Source: CAVXSP01 sp963764505 | GTDB lineage: Bacteria > Acidobacteriota > Vicinamibacteria > Vicinamibacterales > SCN-69-37 | Reading direction: 5' to 3' | NCBI GenBank assembly: GCA_963764505.1 | Contig: CAVXSP010000001.1 | Location: 1,984,001-2,048,000 of the forward strand | Length of the DNA stretch: 64,000 bases | Part shown: positions 55,947 through 64,000 of the stretch, piece by piece | Position numbering within the stretch: position 1 is the stretch's first letter | Layout: each line of letters opens with the position of its first letter | Notes under the pieces: model-generated | Database searches by the model: none | Told to the model about the DNA's origin: nothing | The model's input: only the letters and a program-made list of their open reading frames with translations | Program-made: the position numbers and the translations under genes

Positions 55947-56691
55947 ATGAGCGCGCCGGTCATCGAGCTGCGCGGCGTCACGAAGACGTTCTCGATCCCG
56001 AGCACGCGACGGGACACGGTGCGCGAGCACGTGCTCGATCTGTTCCGGCCGCATCCGCACGAGCGGCTCGAGGTCCTGCGCGGCGTCAGCTTCGAGCTGC
56101 ACGCCGGGCGAGACGCTCGGCATCATGGGCCGGAACGGCTGCGGCAAGAGCACGCTGCTGAAGGTCATCTCGGGGATCTACCCGCCGGACGGCGGCACGC
56201 TCGCGGTGCGCGCGCCGGTCACGCCCATCCTCGAGCTCGGCGTCGGCTGGAATCCGGATCTGGATGCCGTCGACAACATCTACCTGCTCGGGACGGTGAT
56301 GGGCCTGTCGCTCAAGGAGCTGAAGGGCGCCATCGACGAGATTCTCGCGTTCGCGGACCTCGAGCGGTTCGCCAATCTGGAGCTGCGGCACTACTCGAGC
56401 GGCATGGCGGCACGCCTGGCGTACTCGGTGGCGTTTCGCGCGGTGCGGGACGTGCTCATTCTGGACGAGATCTTCGCGGTCGGCGACGCAGGGTTCAAGG
56501 AACGCTGCGAGCAGCGCTATCGCGAGCTGCACGCGGCGGGCCACACGCTGCTGCTGGTCAGCCACGATCCGAAGACAATTGACGGATTCTGCACGCGCGC
56601 GCTGTTGCTCGAGCGCGGCCAAATCGTGCTGCAAGAGACAAGCGCGGTCGTGACGAAGGAGTACAGTCGTTTATTCAGCGCCCCTCAATGA
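55947..56691 (+). CDS. Polysaccharide ABC transporter ATP-binding protein (one frameshift)
   Basis: It starts MSAPVIELRGVTKTFSIPST with HERLEVLRGVSFELHAG. An indel near 56110 joins LGIMGRNGCGKSTLLKVISG (Walker A), then ILELGVGWNPDLDAVDNIYL, the signature HYSSGMAARLAYSVAF and the Walker B DVLILDEIFAVGDAGFKERC. It ends soon after the switch histidine (LLLVSHDPKTID). There is no Wzt-like carbohydrate-binding extension, so this exporter does not appear to proofread chain ends, unlike the first one. Confidence 0.86.
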
Positions 56692-56728
56692 CTGTTCTGT
56701 CAAGGACCAGAGGACACCGACCGGTACA

Positions 56729-57991
56729 ATGAGGCCTGATTTCCGACTCGTTGCGATTCTCGCGATGTACAACGAGGCCGACCTTGTGGGTCAGACAGTC
56801 GAAGATCTGGTGAGGCAGGGCATTGAGGTCTATGTGCTCGACAACGGGTCTACCGACGGAAGCCGACAGGTCCTGCAATCCCATGTCGGCCGAGGTGTCA
56901 TTCAGATCGAGTCGTTCCCATCCGAGGGGGCGGGTCAAGCCGGGATTTACGAGTGGGAACGAGTTCTTCACCGTAAGGAGAGCTTGGCCGAGGAGATCGA
57001 TGCCGATTGGTTCATCCATCAGGATGCTGATGAGTTTCGCGAAGGCCCGTGGTCGGCTCTCGATCTAAAGGCGTCCATTCAGCGAGTGGATGAGTTCGGC
57101 TACAACGCGATCGATTTCACGGTGCTCGATTTTAGGCCGACCGGGGAAGAGTTCGACCCCGCGCGTGACGTTCGGGACCAGTTCACCTGGTTCGAACCAG
57201 GGCAGAGTTGGGACCGGATCCAGATCCGATGCTGGAAGAAGGGGGTCGAGAGAGTCGATCTCGCCTCCTCGGGAGGGCACGAGGCCATTTTTCCCGGCCG
57301 CAAGGTTTTTCCGATCCGGTTCCTGCTACGCCACTATCCGATTCGCGGTAAGCGACATGCCAAGCGGAAGATCTTCATCGAAAGGGTTCCCAGATTCGAT
57401 CCAGCCGAGCGCAACAAGGGCTGGCATCGGCAGTACGAGCGGTTTGCCGCAGACGACGCGTTTGTGTGGGACAGGTCGTACCTGAGCCATTACGTTCCAG
57501 ACCAAGTGAGGCTCGACCTCTTGCTCAGACACCGCGGCGTCGAGGAGCTCGAACTCGCCCGCGAGGCGGAGCGATTGCGAACGGACCGGGAGCGGGATGA
57601 CTTGAGAGCTGTCATCACTCGCCTTTCGTCAGAAATCGACGCCCAGAGCGCGGAGCTTGACCGGCTTCGGACTGAACTTCGGGAAGCCACGGCGAGACTG
57701 TCTGTTCTGTCGGACACGCTGGAGACGCGGGATCGCGAGCTAGCTCGACTCGGTTCGGAGCTGGAAACGCGAACCGGTGAACTCATGGCGCGTAATCAGA
57801 CCGTGCTGCACCTCACGGCCGATCTAGATAAGTGTAACCGCGACGGGGCGGTCGCTGTCGCGCAGTTGGCCGCCGAGCATAATGAACGTGTGCGCCTCGC
57901 TGCTTTGGTAGATGCACTTCATGCGTCGGCGAGCTGGAGGATGACGAGGCCGTTGAGGGCAATCTACGAGTTCTTGCGTGGCGGATTGTGA
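56729..57991 (+). CDS. GT2-like glycosyltransferase with C-terminal coiled coil
   Basis: 420 residues. The N-terminal part has RLVAILAMYNEADLVGQTVE, VYVLDNGSTDGSRQVLQSHV and the acidic IDADWFIHQDADEFREGPWS that serves as the metal site. RPTGEEFDPARDVRDQFTWF and a basic patch follow (HYPIRGKRHAKRKIFIERVP). Residues about 275-390 form a long coiled coil of E, R, L and D (TELREATARLSVLSDTLETR). The end, SASWRMTRPLRAIYEFLRGG, is a motif common in surface-glycan glycosyltransferases. The coil may set chain length or bind the exporter next to it (inference). Base composition is slightly less GC-rich than upstream. Confidence 0.78.
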   Translation: MRPDFRLVAILAMYNEADLVGQTVEDLVRQGIEVYVLDNGSTDGSRQVLQSHVGRGVIQIESFPSEGAGQAGIYEWERVLHRKESLAEEIDADWFIHQDADEFREGPWSALDLKASIQRVDEFGYNAIDFTVLDFRPTGEEFDPARDVRDQFTWFEPGQSWDRIQIRCWKKGVERVDLASSGGHEAIFPGRKVFPIRFLLRHYPIRGKRHAKRKIFIERVPRFDPAERNKGWHRQYERFAADDAFVWDRSYLSHYVPDQVRLDLLLRHRGVEELELAREAERLRTDRERDDLRAVITRLSSEIDAQSAELDRLRTELREATARLSVLSDTLETRDRELARLGSELETRTGELMARNQTVLHLTADLDKCNRDGAVAVAQLAAEHNERVRLAALVDALHASASWRMTRPLRAIYEFLRGGL

Positions 57992-58065
57992 CCGATGAAC
58001 CGCGTGAGGCTCATCGGCACATTCAGTGGTAGTTCGGCGGCTCGGGGCCGAGGGGCGTTCAAGCT

Positions 58066-59025
58066 ATGATTCGCGTCGAGGAGCCTGTGGCTGTGCCAGA
58101 ACGTCGAATCAATGGTTTCGGTGTCGTCTTGATGTATCACCGAGTCGCGGTCCATCCCAGTGACCGTCACAGATTATGTGTCTCCCCCGCGGCCTTTTGG
58201 GACCAGATGGAATATTTGCTGAGGCTCCGTCTTCACGTCGTGCCCCTTGAGACTCTCGCAGCTTGTGCGCGAGCGGGGCGAATTCCGGATCGCATGGTCG
58301 CTATCACGTTCGATGATGGCTATGTCGATACGGTGGTCAGCGCAATGCCGGTGCTGGTCGAGCTCGGTCTGCCGGCCACGTTTTTCATTGTAAGCGATGC
58401 CCTGAGGCCCGGCTACGAGTTCTGGTGGGATGTGCTGGAGCGTGTCTTTATAGCCGAGCACCCACTGCCTGAGATGATTCGGCTGCCGTTGCCGACTGGG
58501 ACGGTCGCGATGTACTCACGGACTCGGGCTGAACGCGAACTGGCTCACGACACGATCAGGGACATCTTCTATTCGCTTTCGGCAGGAAGAAGGGACGAGG
58601 CCACCCACAGAATCATTGAATGGAGCAGGCTGGGCGACGATAGGGATCCGAACCTGCGTCCGGTGACAACAGAAGAGTTGCGACTTCTCGCAGACGCACC
58701 AGGCATGAGCATCGGAGCGCACACCTGCAGTCACGTAATGCTCCCAGCTCAGGACGATCGTGTGAAACGGGCCGAACTCGGGGAAAGTCGATCGCATCTG
58801 GAGAAGGCCCTCGGCCGTACGGTGCGACTCTTTTCATATCCCTACGGCGGATTCGATGCCTCAACTTGCAGTGCCGTTGCAGAGACGGGCTTTACCGTCG
58901 CGGTGACGACCGAGGAGGGGCCTGTGCAGCTGGGAGATGACCCTCTCCTATTACCTCGTTACGATGTGCGTGGCGGCGAAGACTTCGGCGCAGATCTTCG
59001 CCGGTTGCTCGGGTTGGCGGTCTGA
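58066..59025 (+). CDS. Polysaccharide deacetylase family protein
   Basis: A 319-residue NodB-homology protein. Motif 1 is VAITFDDGYVDTVVSAMPVL (metal Asp pair). FWWDVLERVFI follows, then GMSIGAHTCSHVMLPAQ (two metal His, H..SH) and LFSYPYGGFDASTCSAV (catalytic Arg/Pro motif region). It probably removes N-acetyl groups from a glycan or its lipid-linked precursor. No signal peptide is seen, so it acts in the cytoplasm or on the membrane face. It follows the coiled-coil glycosyltransferase on the same strand. Confidence 0.9.
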   Translation: MIRVEEPVAVPERRINGFGVVLMYHRVAVHPSDRHRLCVSPAAFWDQMEYLLRLRLHVVPLETLAACARAGRIPDRMVAITFDDGYVDTVVSAMPVLVELGLPATFFIVSDALRPGYEFWWDVLERVFIAEHPLPEMIRLPLPTGTVAMYSRTRAERELAHDTIRDIFYSLSAGRRDEATHRIIEWSRLGDDRDPNLRPVTTEELRLLADAPGMSIGAHTCSHVMLPAQDDRVKRAELGESRSHLEKALGRTVRLFSYPYGGFDASTCSAVAETGFTVAVTTEEGPVQLGDDPLLLPRYDVRGGEDFGADLRRLLGLAV

Positions 59026-59047
59026 CCGGCGAATCGCCGAGCCTCAG

Positions 59048-59666
59048 TCAGGCCGTGTGGCGGGCTTTTGCGTCGTTTCGGAATCGATAAATCGGTTCGT
59101 CGCCCTCCTCTGTGTGCCAGATGATTCTCGCGTCACATCGAAAACCAGCGCGGGCAAACATCTCAATCAGTTCCTGTTCGTGAAACGTATTGACCCACCC
59201 GATTCGCGCCCGCTCGAATCGCTCAAGCAGTCGCGTTGGACCCCCTCGGCGGGAGCGAGCTACCTCATACGACGCGATGCACCATCCCACGTGCTTGGAG
59301 AGCCAGGTCGGGATCTCCACGAGCCCCACCAGGTACTCCAGGACCCCGGCAAAGACCGCGACGTCCACACTCAGCCGCGAGATATCGGGGAGTGGCCGGC
59401 GATTCAGATCGCAGACGAATGTGCCCACACCGCGATCAACTGAGATCCGCTGGTACATACGCACAGGTCTGGTCTAGATGTCGTTCCAGCCATCGGTGTC
59501 CAGCGCCGAATTCGATGACGCGGCTATGTTTCGGAATGAGACCGGCGACAATGCGAGTGCGTTCCTCCCAAAGAACCTGGTAGCTATCATCTCGCTTCCA
59601 ACGGGCCGTATCAGGACGGCCCGTCGCCATGCAGAGAGCCGTCTTGCAGAACAATCGCCAGTCCAT
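59048..59666 (-). CDS. Class I SAM-dependent methyltransferase (one frameshift)
   Basis: ATG 59666 (MDWRLFCKTALCMATGRPDT) leads to VAGLIPKHSRVIEFGAGHRW, the SAM-binding loop. An indel near 59443 joins VDRGVGTFVCDLNRRPLPDI. The acidic strand region VDVAVFAGVLEYLVGLVEIP and a substrate helix end FHEQELIEMFARAGFRCDAR. About 206 codons. It lies six bases from the pyruvyl-transferase gene in the same direction, so it likely methylates the same glycan or its precursor. Confidence 0.75.
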
Positions 59667-59671
59667 ATTGG

Positions 59672-60925
59672 CTACGCGCGTGGATGGTTCACAATGCGCT
59701 GCAATTGACGGTAGGCCTTTCGGCTTTCCTCAAGCTGACAGGCCGCTGCTCTGAGCAGCGGCTCGCGCACCTCGTCGGCGGAGGTCCAGGCCTGGCTGAT
59801 GGCGTTCGTCAATTCGTCGCGAAAGTCTCGCCGGAGTCGGACGAGCTGACAACCGACACCGAATTGATCAGCCAGTCCCAAGAACTTATCCACGTAGTAT
59901 GCGGACCGCGCAAGCGCCACAACGGGCCGTCCAGTTGCTAGCGCGAAAACGCCGGCATGATAACTGCCGGTCACCAGCACTCGGCAGTGGTGGATCTGGT
60001 CAACCACCGTGGCTGCAGTATGGATCGCGGGGGCGGCGATCGTCGAGCCAGAGTATCCGGATAGGAGGAATCTATTCGACACCTCGTCTTCCTCGCCCGG
60101 TACGCGAGAGATGGGCACCGAGACTAGCGAGGCTCCGAAACGGTACGCGGAGGTCTGAACGACTTCACGAACGACGGTTAACAGATCAGTATTTAGTTCG
60201 GAATACGACGCCGCACGCACATTAACTCCAAGGCCGCTGCCGCCAGCAGTTCGTTCGGGATCGTACGCGAGCTCGATCGCATCGTCGCCGGTCGTGACAA
60301 TTCGATGGGCAGAGACGCCAAGGCTCTTGAGAAGCGGGCCGCCGGCCAAGTGTTCACGGAGTGCGATAAGGCGAACATGTGGAAGTACTGCAGCCGCGCG
60401 CGTCAGAAGCCTATCATCGGTAAGAGGACCAATGCCCTGCCCCATCAGGGCAGTCGGAACGCCACGAGAAATGGCGAGGGCCAGAGTGTTAAGCAATTCC
60501 TCCGCGTACCATGGAAATGCGTCCGTGATACCGCCCATTCCGCCGGCTATGACAAGATCGGACGTCGAGACGAGTCGGACGAATTCGCTGGCCAGTGCGG
60601 ATTCACTATGGGCGGGATAGGGCATAAGCCCAAGGTTCGTCTCCGGAATACTGAGTGCGCCTGCGGGCAGTACGCCATCGTGGAGCACATCAGGCGGGCA
60701 GCTTCTACCAGCGAGCCACGTCGCTCGACCCTCCATCGAGATTGCCTGCATGTTCGGCGTCAGGACCGGAAATTGATCAGGCACTTCGCTGAGCACAAGG
60801 AGCCGCGCCTGCGGCCAAAGCTCCGCAAGTCGAGCGATGGTGACTTCTTGCATAGCCATGTCGCCGGCGTTCCTGAGAATGTAGTCGCTCGGCTCAACAA
60901 GTATCTGCATCTGGACCTCCGGCAA
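59672..60925 (-). CDS. Polysaccharide pyruvyl transferase family protein
   Basis: 417 residues with the fold of PF04230 proteins. The N-terminal RNAGDMAMQEVTIARLAELW corresponds to the N-G-D motif. SDLVIAGGMGGITDAFPWYA and GVPTALMGQGIGPLTDDRLL follow, then a C-terminal CRVLVTGSYHAGVFALATGR, the conserved SR(Y)HA motif that binds the donor. It transfers pyruvate from PEP as a ketal onto a sugar. The open frame includes five residues before a second Met; either start fits. It overlaps the GT2 gene upstream by 32 bases. Confidence 0.85.
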   Translation of the reverse strand: MPEVQMQILVEPSDYILRNAGDMAMQEVTIARLAELWPQARLLVLSEVPDQFPVLTPNMQAISMEGRATWLAGRSCPPDVLHDGVLPAGALSIPETNLGLMPYPAHSESALASEFVRLVSTSDLVIAGGMGGITDAFPWYAEELLNTLALAISRGVPTALMGQGIGPLTDDRLLTRAAAVLPHVRLIALREHLAGGPLLKSLGVSAHRIVTTGDDAIELAYDPERTAGGSGLGVNVRAASYSELNTDLLTVVREVVQTSAYRFGASLVSVPISRVPGEEDEVSNRFLLSGYSGSTIAAPAIHTAATVVDQIHHCRVLVTGSYHAGVFALATGRPVVALARSAYYVDKFLGLADQFGVGCQLVRLRRDFRDELTNAISQAWTSADEVREPLLRAAACQLEESRKAYRQLQRIVNHPRA

Positions 60926-62177
60926 GCGGTGGATCGCGGACGTACAAGCGTATTACGGCGATTGTGCCGTCTGCGGAATCGGCGCCCGACCGTGTATCGC
61001 GCAAGTAGAATGGCATGCCGTCTGTCACCCATTCACCTGTCCGCACCGATCCCGATCCTGCGCCGATGATCTCGTGAAACACCTCCCCGTCTGGTGTCTT
61101 GATTCGGATTTCGGCTCGTTCGAGATCAACCTTCCAGTGGATCACCGCTGATCCAACGCCGGCCGCATTTCCGCGAAGCGGATTCGCCGCCGCCCAGATC
61201 CTTCCGGTGCCGCGACCGGCGAGCCTGCGACACAGCGACCGCCAGCCATTCATCGTGTGCTCCCGAAGGCGCGCTAGATGCGCGGAGGTACGAGGCGCGA
61301 CCTCCCACAGGAGTGCCGTGGGCCAATACGTCAGCAGCGTGAAACCCGCCGAGAGCGTCTTGCCCACGCGATACCTAGACCACGATCGCCGAAATTGTCG
61401 CCGCACGGCGAGGCCGTAGGCGGCTCGTCCCCAAGCCAGCCCCTCGGCCAGGGCGCGCTGATCGGGTCGACTCGTCTGCACGTGACGGCGCTGTCTGCGC
61501 AGAACCGTGATGACGGCCGGGAGCATGATCATCGCCCGGCGGGACAGGCTTGCCGGATGTTGGCGGTACTCGGCGACCAGCTCGCTGTGGGCGCATGCGG
61601 GCCAACGTCTTGTGAGGCGCAGGTAGAGGTCATAGTCTTCACAGGCACGCAACTTCGGTTCGAAATACTGTTTCTCCGCGAACACACACCGCCTAAACAT
61701 CACTGAATGGCAGGCGCCAATGCAATTGCTGCGTAGCAGCGCGCGATAGAGCGGCTCGCGAAGGGCGGAGGGGATTGCGACGGCGAGCTCCTGCCCTGCG
61801 TCGTCAAATTCACGATATCCCCCATAGACAAACGCGCACTCGGCATGCGTCCCTAACGCCTCCATGCCAGCTTGTATCGCGCGAGGCAGCAATCGATCAT
61901 CGGCATCCAGGAACACAAGGAAGTCGCCTCGGCTGGCTTTGATGCCGGTATTGCGCGCGTGAGCGAGACCGCGATTATTCTGACGGATGTACCGCACTTG
62001 CGAGAACTGCAGGGCGACGTCAGCTGTCGTATCTGAGGAACCGTCGTCAACGACGATGATCTCGTCTGGCACGCACGATTGCTCGATCGTGCTTCGGATC
62101 GCTTCAGACAAGTAATGGGCTTGGTTGTAGCACGGAATGACGACCGAGACGGTCCGACCAGTGCACATACGACGCAC
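60894..62177 (-). CDS. GT2 family glycosyltransferase
   Basis: 427 residues. VSVVIPCYNQAHYLSEAIRS, IIVVDDGSSDTTADVALQFS and the metal motif DFLVFLDADDRLLPRAIQAG are followed by LRACEDYDLYLRLTRRWPAC, the ED catalytic pair. A basic, helical region follows. The last 130 residues form a small beta domain (GSAVIHWKVDLERAEIRIKT, VTDGMPFYLRDTRSGADSAD) of unknown role, perhaps substrate binding. Confidence 0.88.
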   Translation of the reverse strand: MRRMCTGRTVSVVIPCYNQAHYLSEAIRSTIEQSCVPDEIIVVDDGSSDTTADVALQFSQVRYIRQNNRGLAHARNTGIKASRGDFLVFLDADDRLLPRAIQAGMEALGTHAECAFVYGGYREFDDAGQELAVAIPSALREPLYRALLRSNCIGACHSVMFRRCVFAEKQYFEPKLRACEDYDLYLRLTRRWPACAHSELVAEYRQHPASLSRRAMIMLPAVITVLRRQRRHVQTSRPDQRALAEGLAWGRAAYGLAVRRQFRRSWSRYRVGKTLSAGFTLLTYWPTALLWEVAPRTSAHLARLREHTMNGWRSLCRRLAGRGTGRIWAAANPLRGNAAGVGSAVIHWKVDLERAEIRIKTPDGEVFHEIIGAGSGSVRTGEWVTDGMPFYLRDTRSGADSADGTIAVIRLYVRDPPLAGGPDADTC

Positions 62178-62184
62178 GCGCAGC

Positions 62185-62870
62185 TCAGGAGTGCGTAGAA
62201 AGAGTCAGAGCGGGCTTAGTAGCCCGTACGCAAAACAACAACGGGAACCATGGATCTACGTAGTCGAGTTCGTCGCGCGTGAGCTCCTCCGGAGCGAGGC
62301 CGTATAGAAACGCCACGCAGGTAAGGACGTTGCCGAAGCCAGTGACGTGGAATGATGTGTCGGGAAACACCTCGGCAAACAACCCGCGAACGGCAGCCTC
62401 GGTGAAGCGCCAGAAGTCGCTTTCAGGATAGCCATCACCTTCGAAGTGTGAGTCAACGCGGCTCACAGAAGGTAGCGTACACAAAAGAACCCCTCCGGGT
62501 TTGAGAATGCGATATGTTTGCCGCAAGGCTGCCTTAATGTCGAAGATCTGGTGCAGGGTCTGCGTCAAAATGAAGCAATCGAACGTGTCAGCCGTCATCT
62601 GGTCACTCGTGAGATCCGCCACGACGGTCGCGCTCTTATTCGCCGGGTTGATGTCCAGCACGTCGACCGCGGTCAGCTCGCTGCCGTACCGATCTGTGTA
62701 CCGGAGTCCTTGACTTCCAAAACGCGCCCACGGATGTCGCCCCGATGTCGCTCGAGAAAACTCTCGATGTAGTAGCGGTCCAACGGTCTGCCGCGATCGA
62801 GACCCCAGACGTCGCTGATGGGCGTCAATCGTCGCAGCTCTCCCCAATTGATGCGCGGACACTGGTTCAT
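62185..62870 (-). CDS. SAM-dependent methyltransferase (one frameshift)
   Basis: The N-terminal frame reads MNQCPRINWGELRRLTPISD, then VWGLDRGRPLDRYYIESFLE and RGRVLEVKDSG. An indel near 62705 joins LRYTDRYGSELTAVDVLDIN, then VVADLTSDQMTADTFDCFIL and ILKPGGVLLCTLPSVSRVD. The RRL.PIS..WG.DRG.P.DRYYIE lead is typical of methyltransferases in polysaccharide loci. It could start further upstream (open to 63242 in the first frame). It probably methylates a sugar in this cluster. Confidence 0.75.
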
Positions 62871-62974
62871 ATCGATCCACCTGAGGCCGTCACAGTTGCG
62901 GCCATTCCGTAACTCGACTAGAGTACGAGTCCCCGGTTGCCCACTGAGGGACGAAACTGCCAGCGAACTCCCGG

Positions 62975-63805
62975 ATGCCGCCCCGCCCTGTCGTTCTTTT
63001 TCAGTTCCATGCGCACTTCGACCTATGCCGGTCGCGGATTGCCCTGTTGAGGCGGCTGAACCCAGACCTGCGCCTCTACGGATTATATGGCGGTGATGCC
63101 GACAGCTTGAGGGAGGCGGCGGCACTGAAGCCGGCTGGTCTCGACGACGTCTATCTCGTCCTCGCGGACCAGCCGGCACGGAACAAGTGGAAGGATACCG
63201 ACCTCGCCGTCGCGGAATGGTTCCGAACGATTGGCAGATCAATCTTGTTTGATCGGGTTCACGTAATTCAGTGGGATCTGCTCATATTCGACTCGCTGGA
63301 TCGCGTCTACCCGCCGCTCGCGGATGACACCGTGGCGCTGACTGGCTTGACGCCATTGGCGGCTGTCGCGCATTTTTGGGATTGGACCGTACAGGAGCCA
63401 CTGGCGACGACATCGTCGGCGCTGATCGAGGCAATGCGGAGGCGCTTCAACTATCGAGGTGACCCCTTCGTTTGCATCGGTCCTGGCTATTCACTCTCGC
63501 GTGATTTCTTGGCACGTTACAGCGACGTCGATCATGATCATGCGCTGGGTCATGACGAATTGCGGCTGCCGCTCTTTGCGGAAATGTTGGGGTTCAAGCT
63601 GATTGACACCGGATTCTATCCGAGATGGCGTGACCCCGAGGTCGAATGCGTATTTAATGCCGATCCGAAAGAAATCGATCCAGAACGAGTCGCCGCAGAA
63701 CTTCGCCGAGTCGGCGGTAGACGCGTCTTCCACCCGTGCCGGTCCCTATTCGATGCGGCGCAGATCAAGCGGCTGTCGAATCTGCTTGCCACCCAAGACG
63801 GATGA
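62975..63805 (+). CDS. Conserved protein of unknown function in the glycan locus
   Basis: 276 residues. Starts MPPRPVVLFQFHAHFDLCRS with a strand-loop and RIALLRRLNPDLRLYGLYGG. An ILFDRVHVIQWDLLIFDSLD segment places an acidic pair (D..D) after a strand, and a FNYRGDPFVCIGPGYSLSRD loop follows. This is suggestive of a GT-A-like fold, but no family signature is convincing. It is divergent from the methyltransferase and seven bases upstream of the next gene, so probably part of the same pathway. Confidence 0.7.
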   Translation: MPPRPVVLFQFHAHFDLCRSRIALLRRLNPDLRLYGLYGGDADSLREAAALKPAGLDDVYLVLADQPARNKWKDTDLAVAEWFRTIGRSILFDRVHVIQWDLLIFDSLDRVYPPLADDTVALTGLTPLAAVAHFWDWTVQEPLATTSSALIEAMRRRFNYRGDPFVCIGPGYSLSRDFLARYSDVDHDHALGHDELRLPLFAEMLGFKLIDTGFYPRWRDPEVECVFNADPKEIDPERVAAELRRVGGRRVFHPCRSLFDAAQIKRLSNLLATQDG

Positions 63806-63812
63806 AGCGCTT

Positions 63813-64000
63813 ATGCAGTCCGACATCCTGATCGCAACGCCACTCTGGTGGCCGAGCGGTGACGCCCGGCTCCACAACTTCGAGCGAGAGGTGACGCTCG
63901 AGGAGACGGAGCGTGTTCTGTTGAAGTCCTGGTCAGGACCGAGGACGGTGGCCGAGGTGATAGCCTCTACGGGACTTCCTGCCGCGGTCGTGGAGGCCGG
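63813..64000 (+). CDS. Start of an unrecognised gene (runs off window)
   Basis: ATG 63813 opens MQSDILIATPLWWPSGDARL, then TLEETERVLLKSWSGPRTVA, then EVIASTGLPAAVVEAG, without a stop to the window edge. The frame has typical codon use. RTVAEVIASTGLPAAVVEAG looks like a helical, winged-helix-type segment. No function can be assigned from 62 residues. Confidence 0.5.
   Translation, partial: MQSDILIATPLWWPSGDARLHNFEREVTLEETERVLLKSWSGPRTVAEVIASTGLPAAVVEA

Overview
The window is about 64 kb of GC-rich bacterial chromosome. It comes from a Gram-negative organism that has an exosortase/PEP-CTERM surface-sorting system and a very large surface-polysaccharide locus. High GC, an exosortase with EpsI and a TPR lipoprotein, PEP-CTERM proteins and sigma-54-like promoters fit soil or sediment lineages such as Acidobacteriota (Vicinamibacteria-like). 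That placement is inference; the window has no rRNA or marker gene. Many genes are split by single-base indels whose two halves still read as good protein. This looks more like residual long-read assembly error than decay, so split genes are reported as one gene.

Layout. 1-17955: polysaccharide biosynthesis and export (start of a carbamoyltransferase-like gene, many GT2/GT4 glycosyltransferases, FkbM methyltransferases, an O-antigen-ligase-like polymerase, an SGNH hydrolase, GT-C enzymes, a Wzm/Wzt-type ABC exporter, and an oxidoreductase-epimerase fusion). 17957-21794: TPR lipoprotein, EpsI and exosortase on the minus strand. 22307-27632: on the plus strand, a FeeM-like N-acyltransferase, a VAO-type flavoprotein, an OmpH/Skp-like protein, an acyl carrier protein, an E2-like acyltransferase and a PEP-CTERM protein. 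The last has its own sigma-54-like promoter and a strong terminator. 27688-33447: GT1 glycosyltransferase, acyltransferase-3, a TMTC-like protein, a second E2-like acyltransferase and a small secreted protein.

33452-42611: a DUF2304 membrane-protein gene is cut by an 8.77-kb IS21-type element with 58-59 bp inverted repeats and an 8-bp target duplication. That element is itself interrupted twice: istA by a three-recombinase (RIT-type) element, and istB, inside its P-loop, by a large serine recombinase element. 42776-45917: a GT-C enzyme, a small protein, and an uninterrupted DUF2304 plus GT2 cassette paralogous to the disrupted one. 46231-51526: a tandem duplication of a two-gene unit. Each unit has a secreted IgGFc-binding-like/Ig-like protein ending in a dockerin and a cohesin-like protein ending in PEP-CTERM, behind a conserved sigma-54-like promoter. 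52023-64000: more surface-glycan genes (GT2, GT4, a second ABC exporter, polysaccharide deacetylase, methyltransferases, pyruvyl transferase).

Together the genes suggest a cell that builds and exports decorated polysaccharide, sorts PEP-CTERM proteins to its surface, may make acylated small molecules or lipids beside that machinery, and may assemble a cohesin-dockerin scaffold on its surface.
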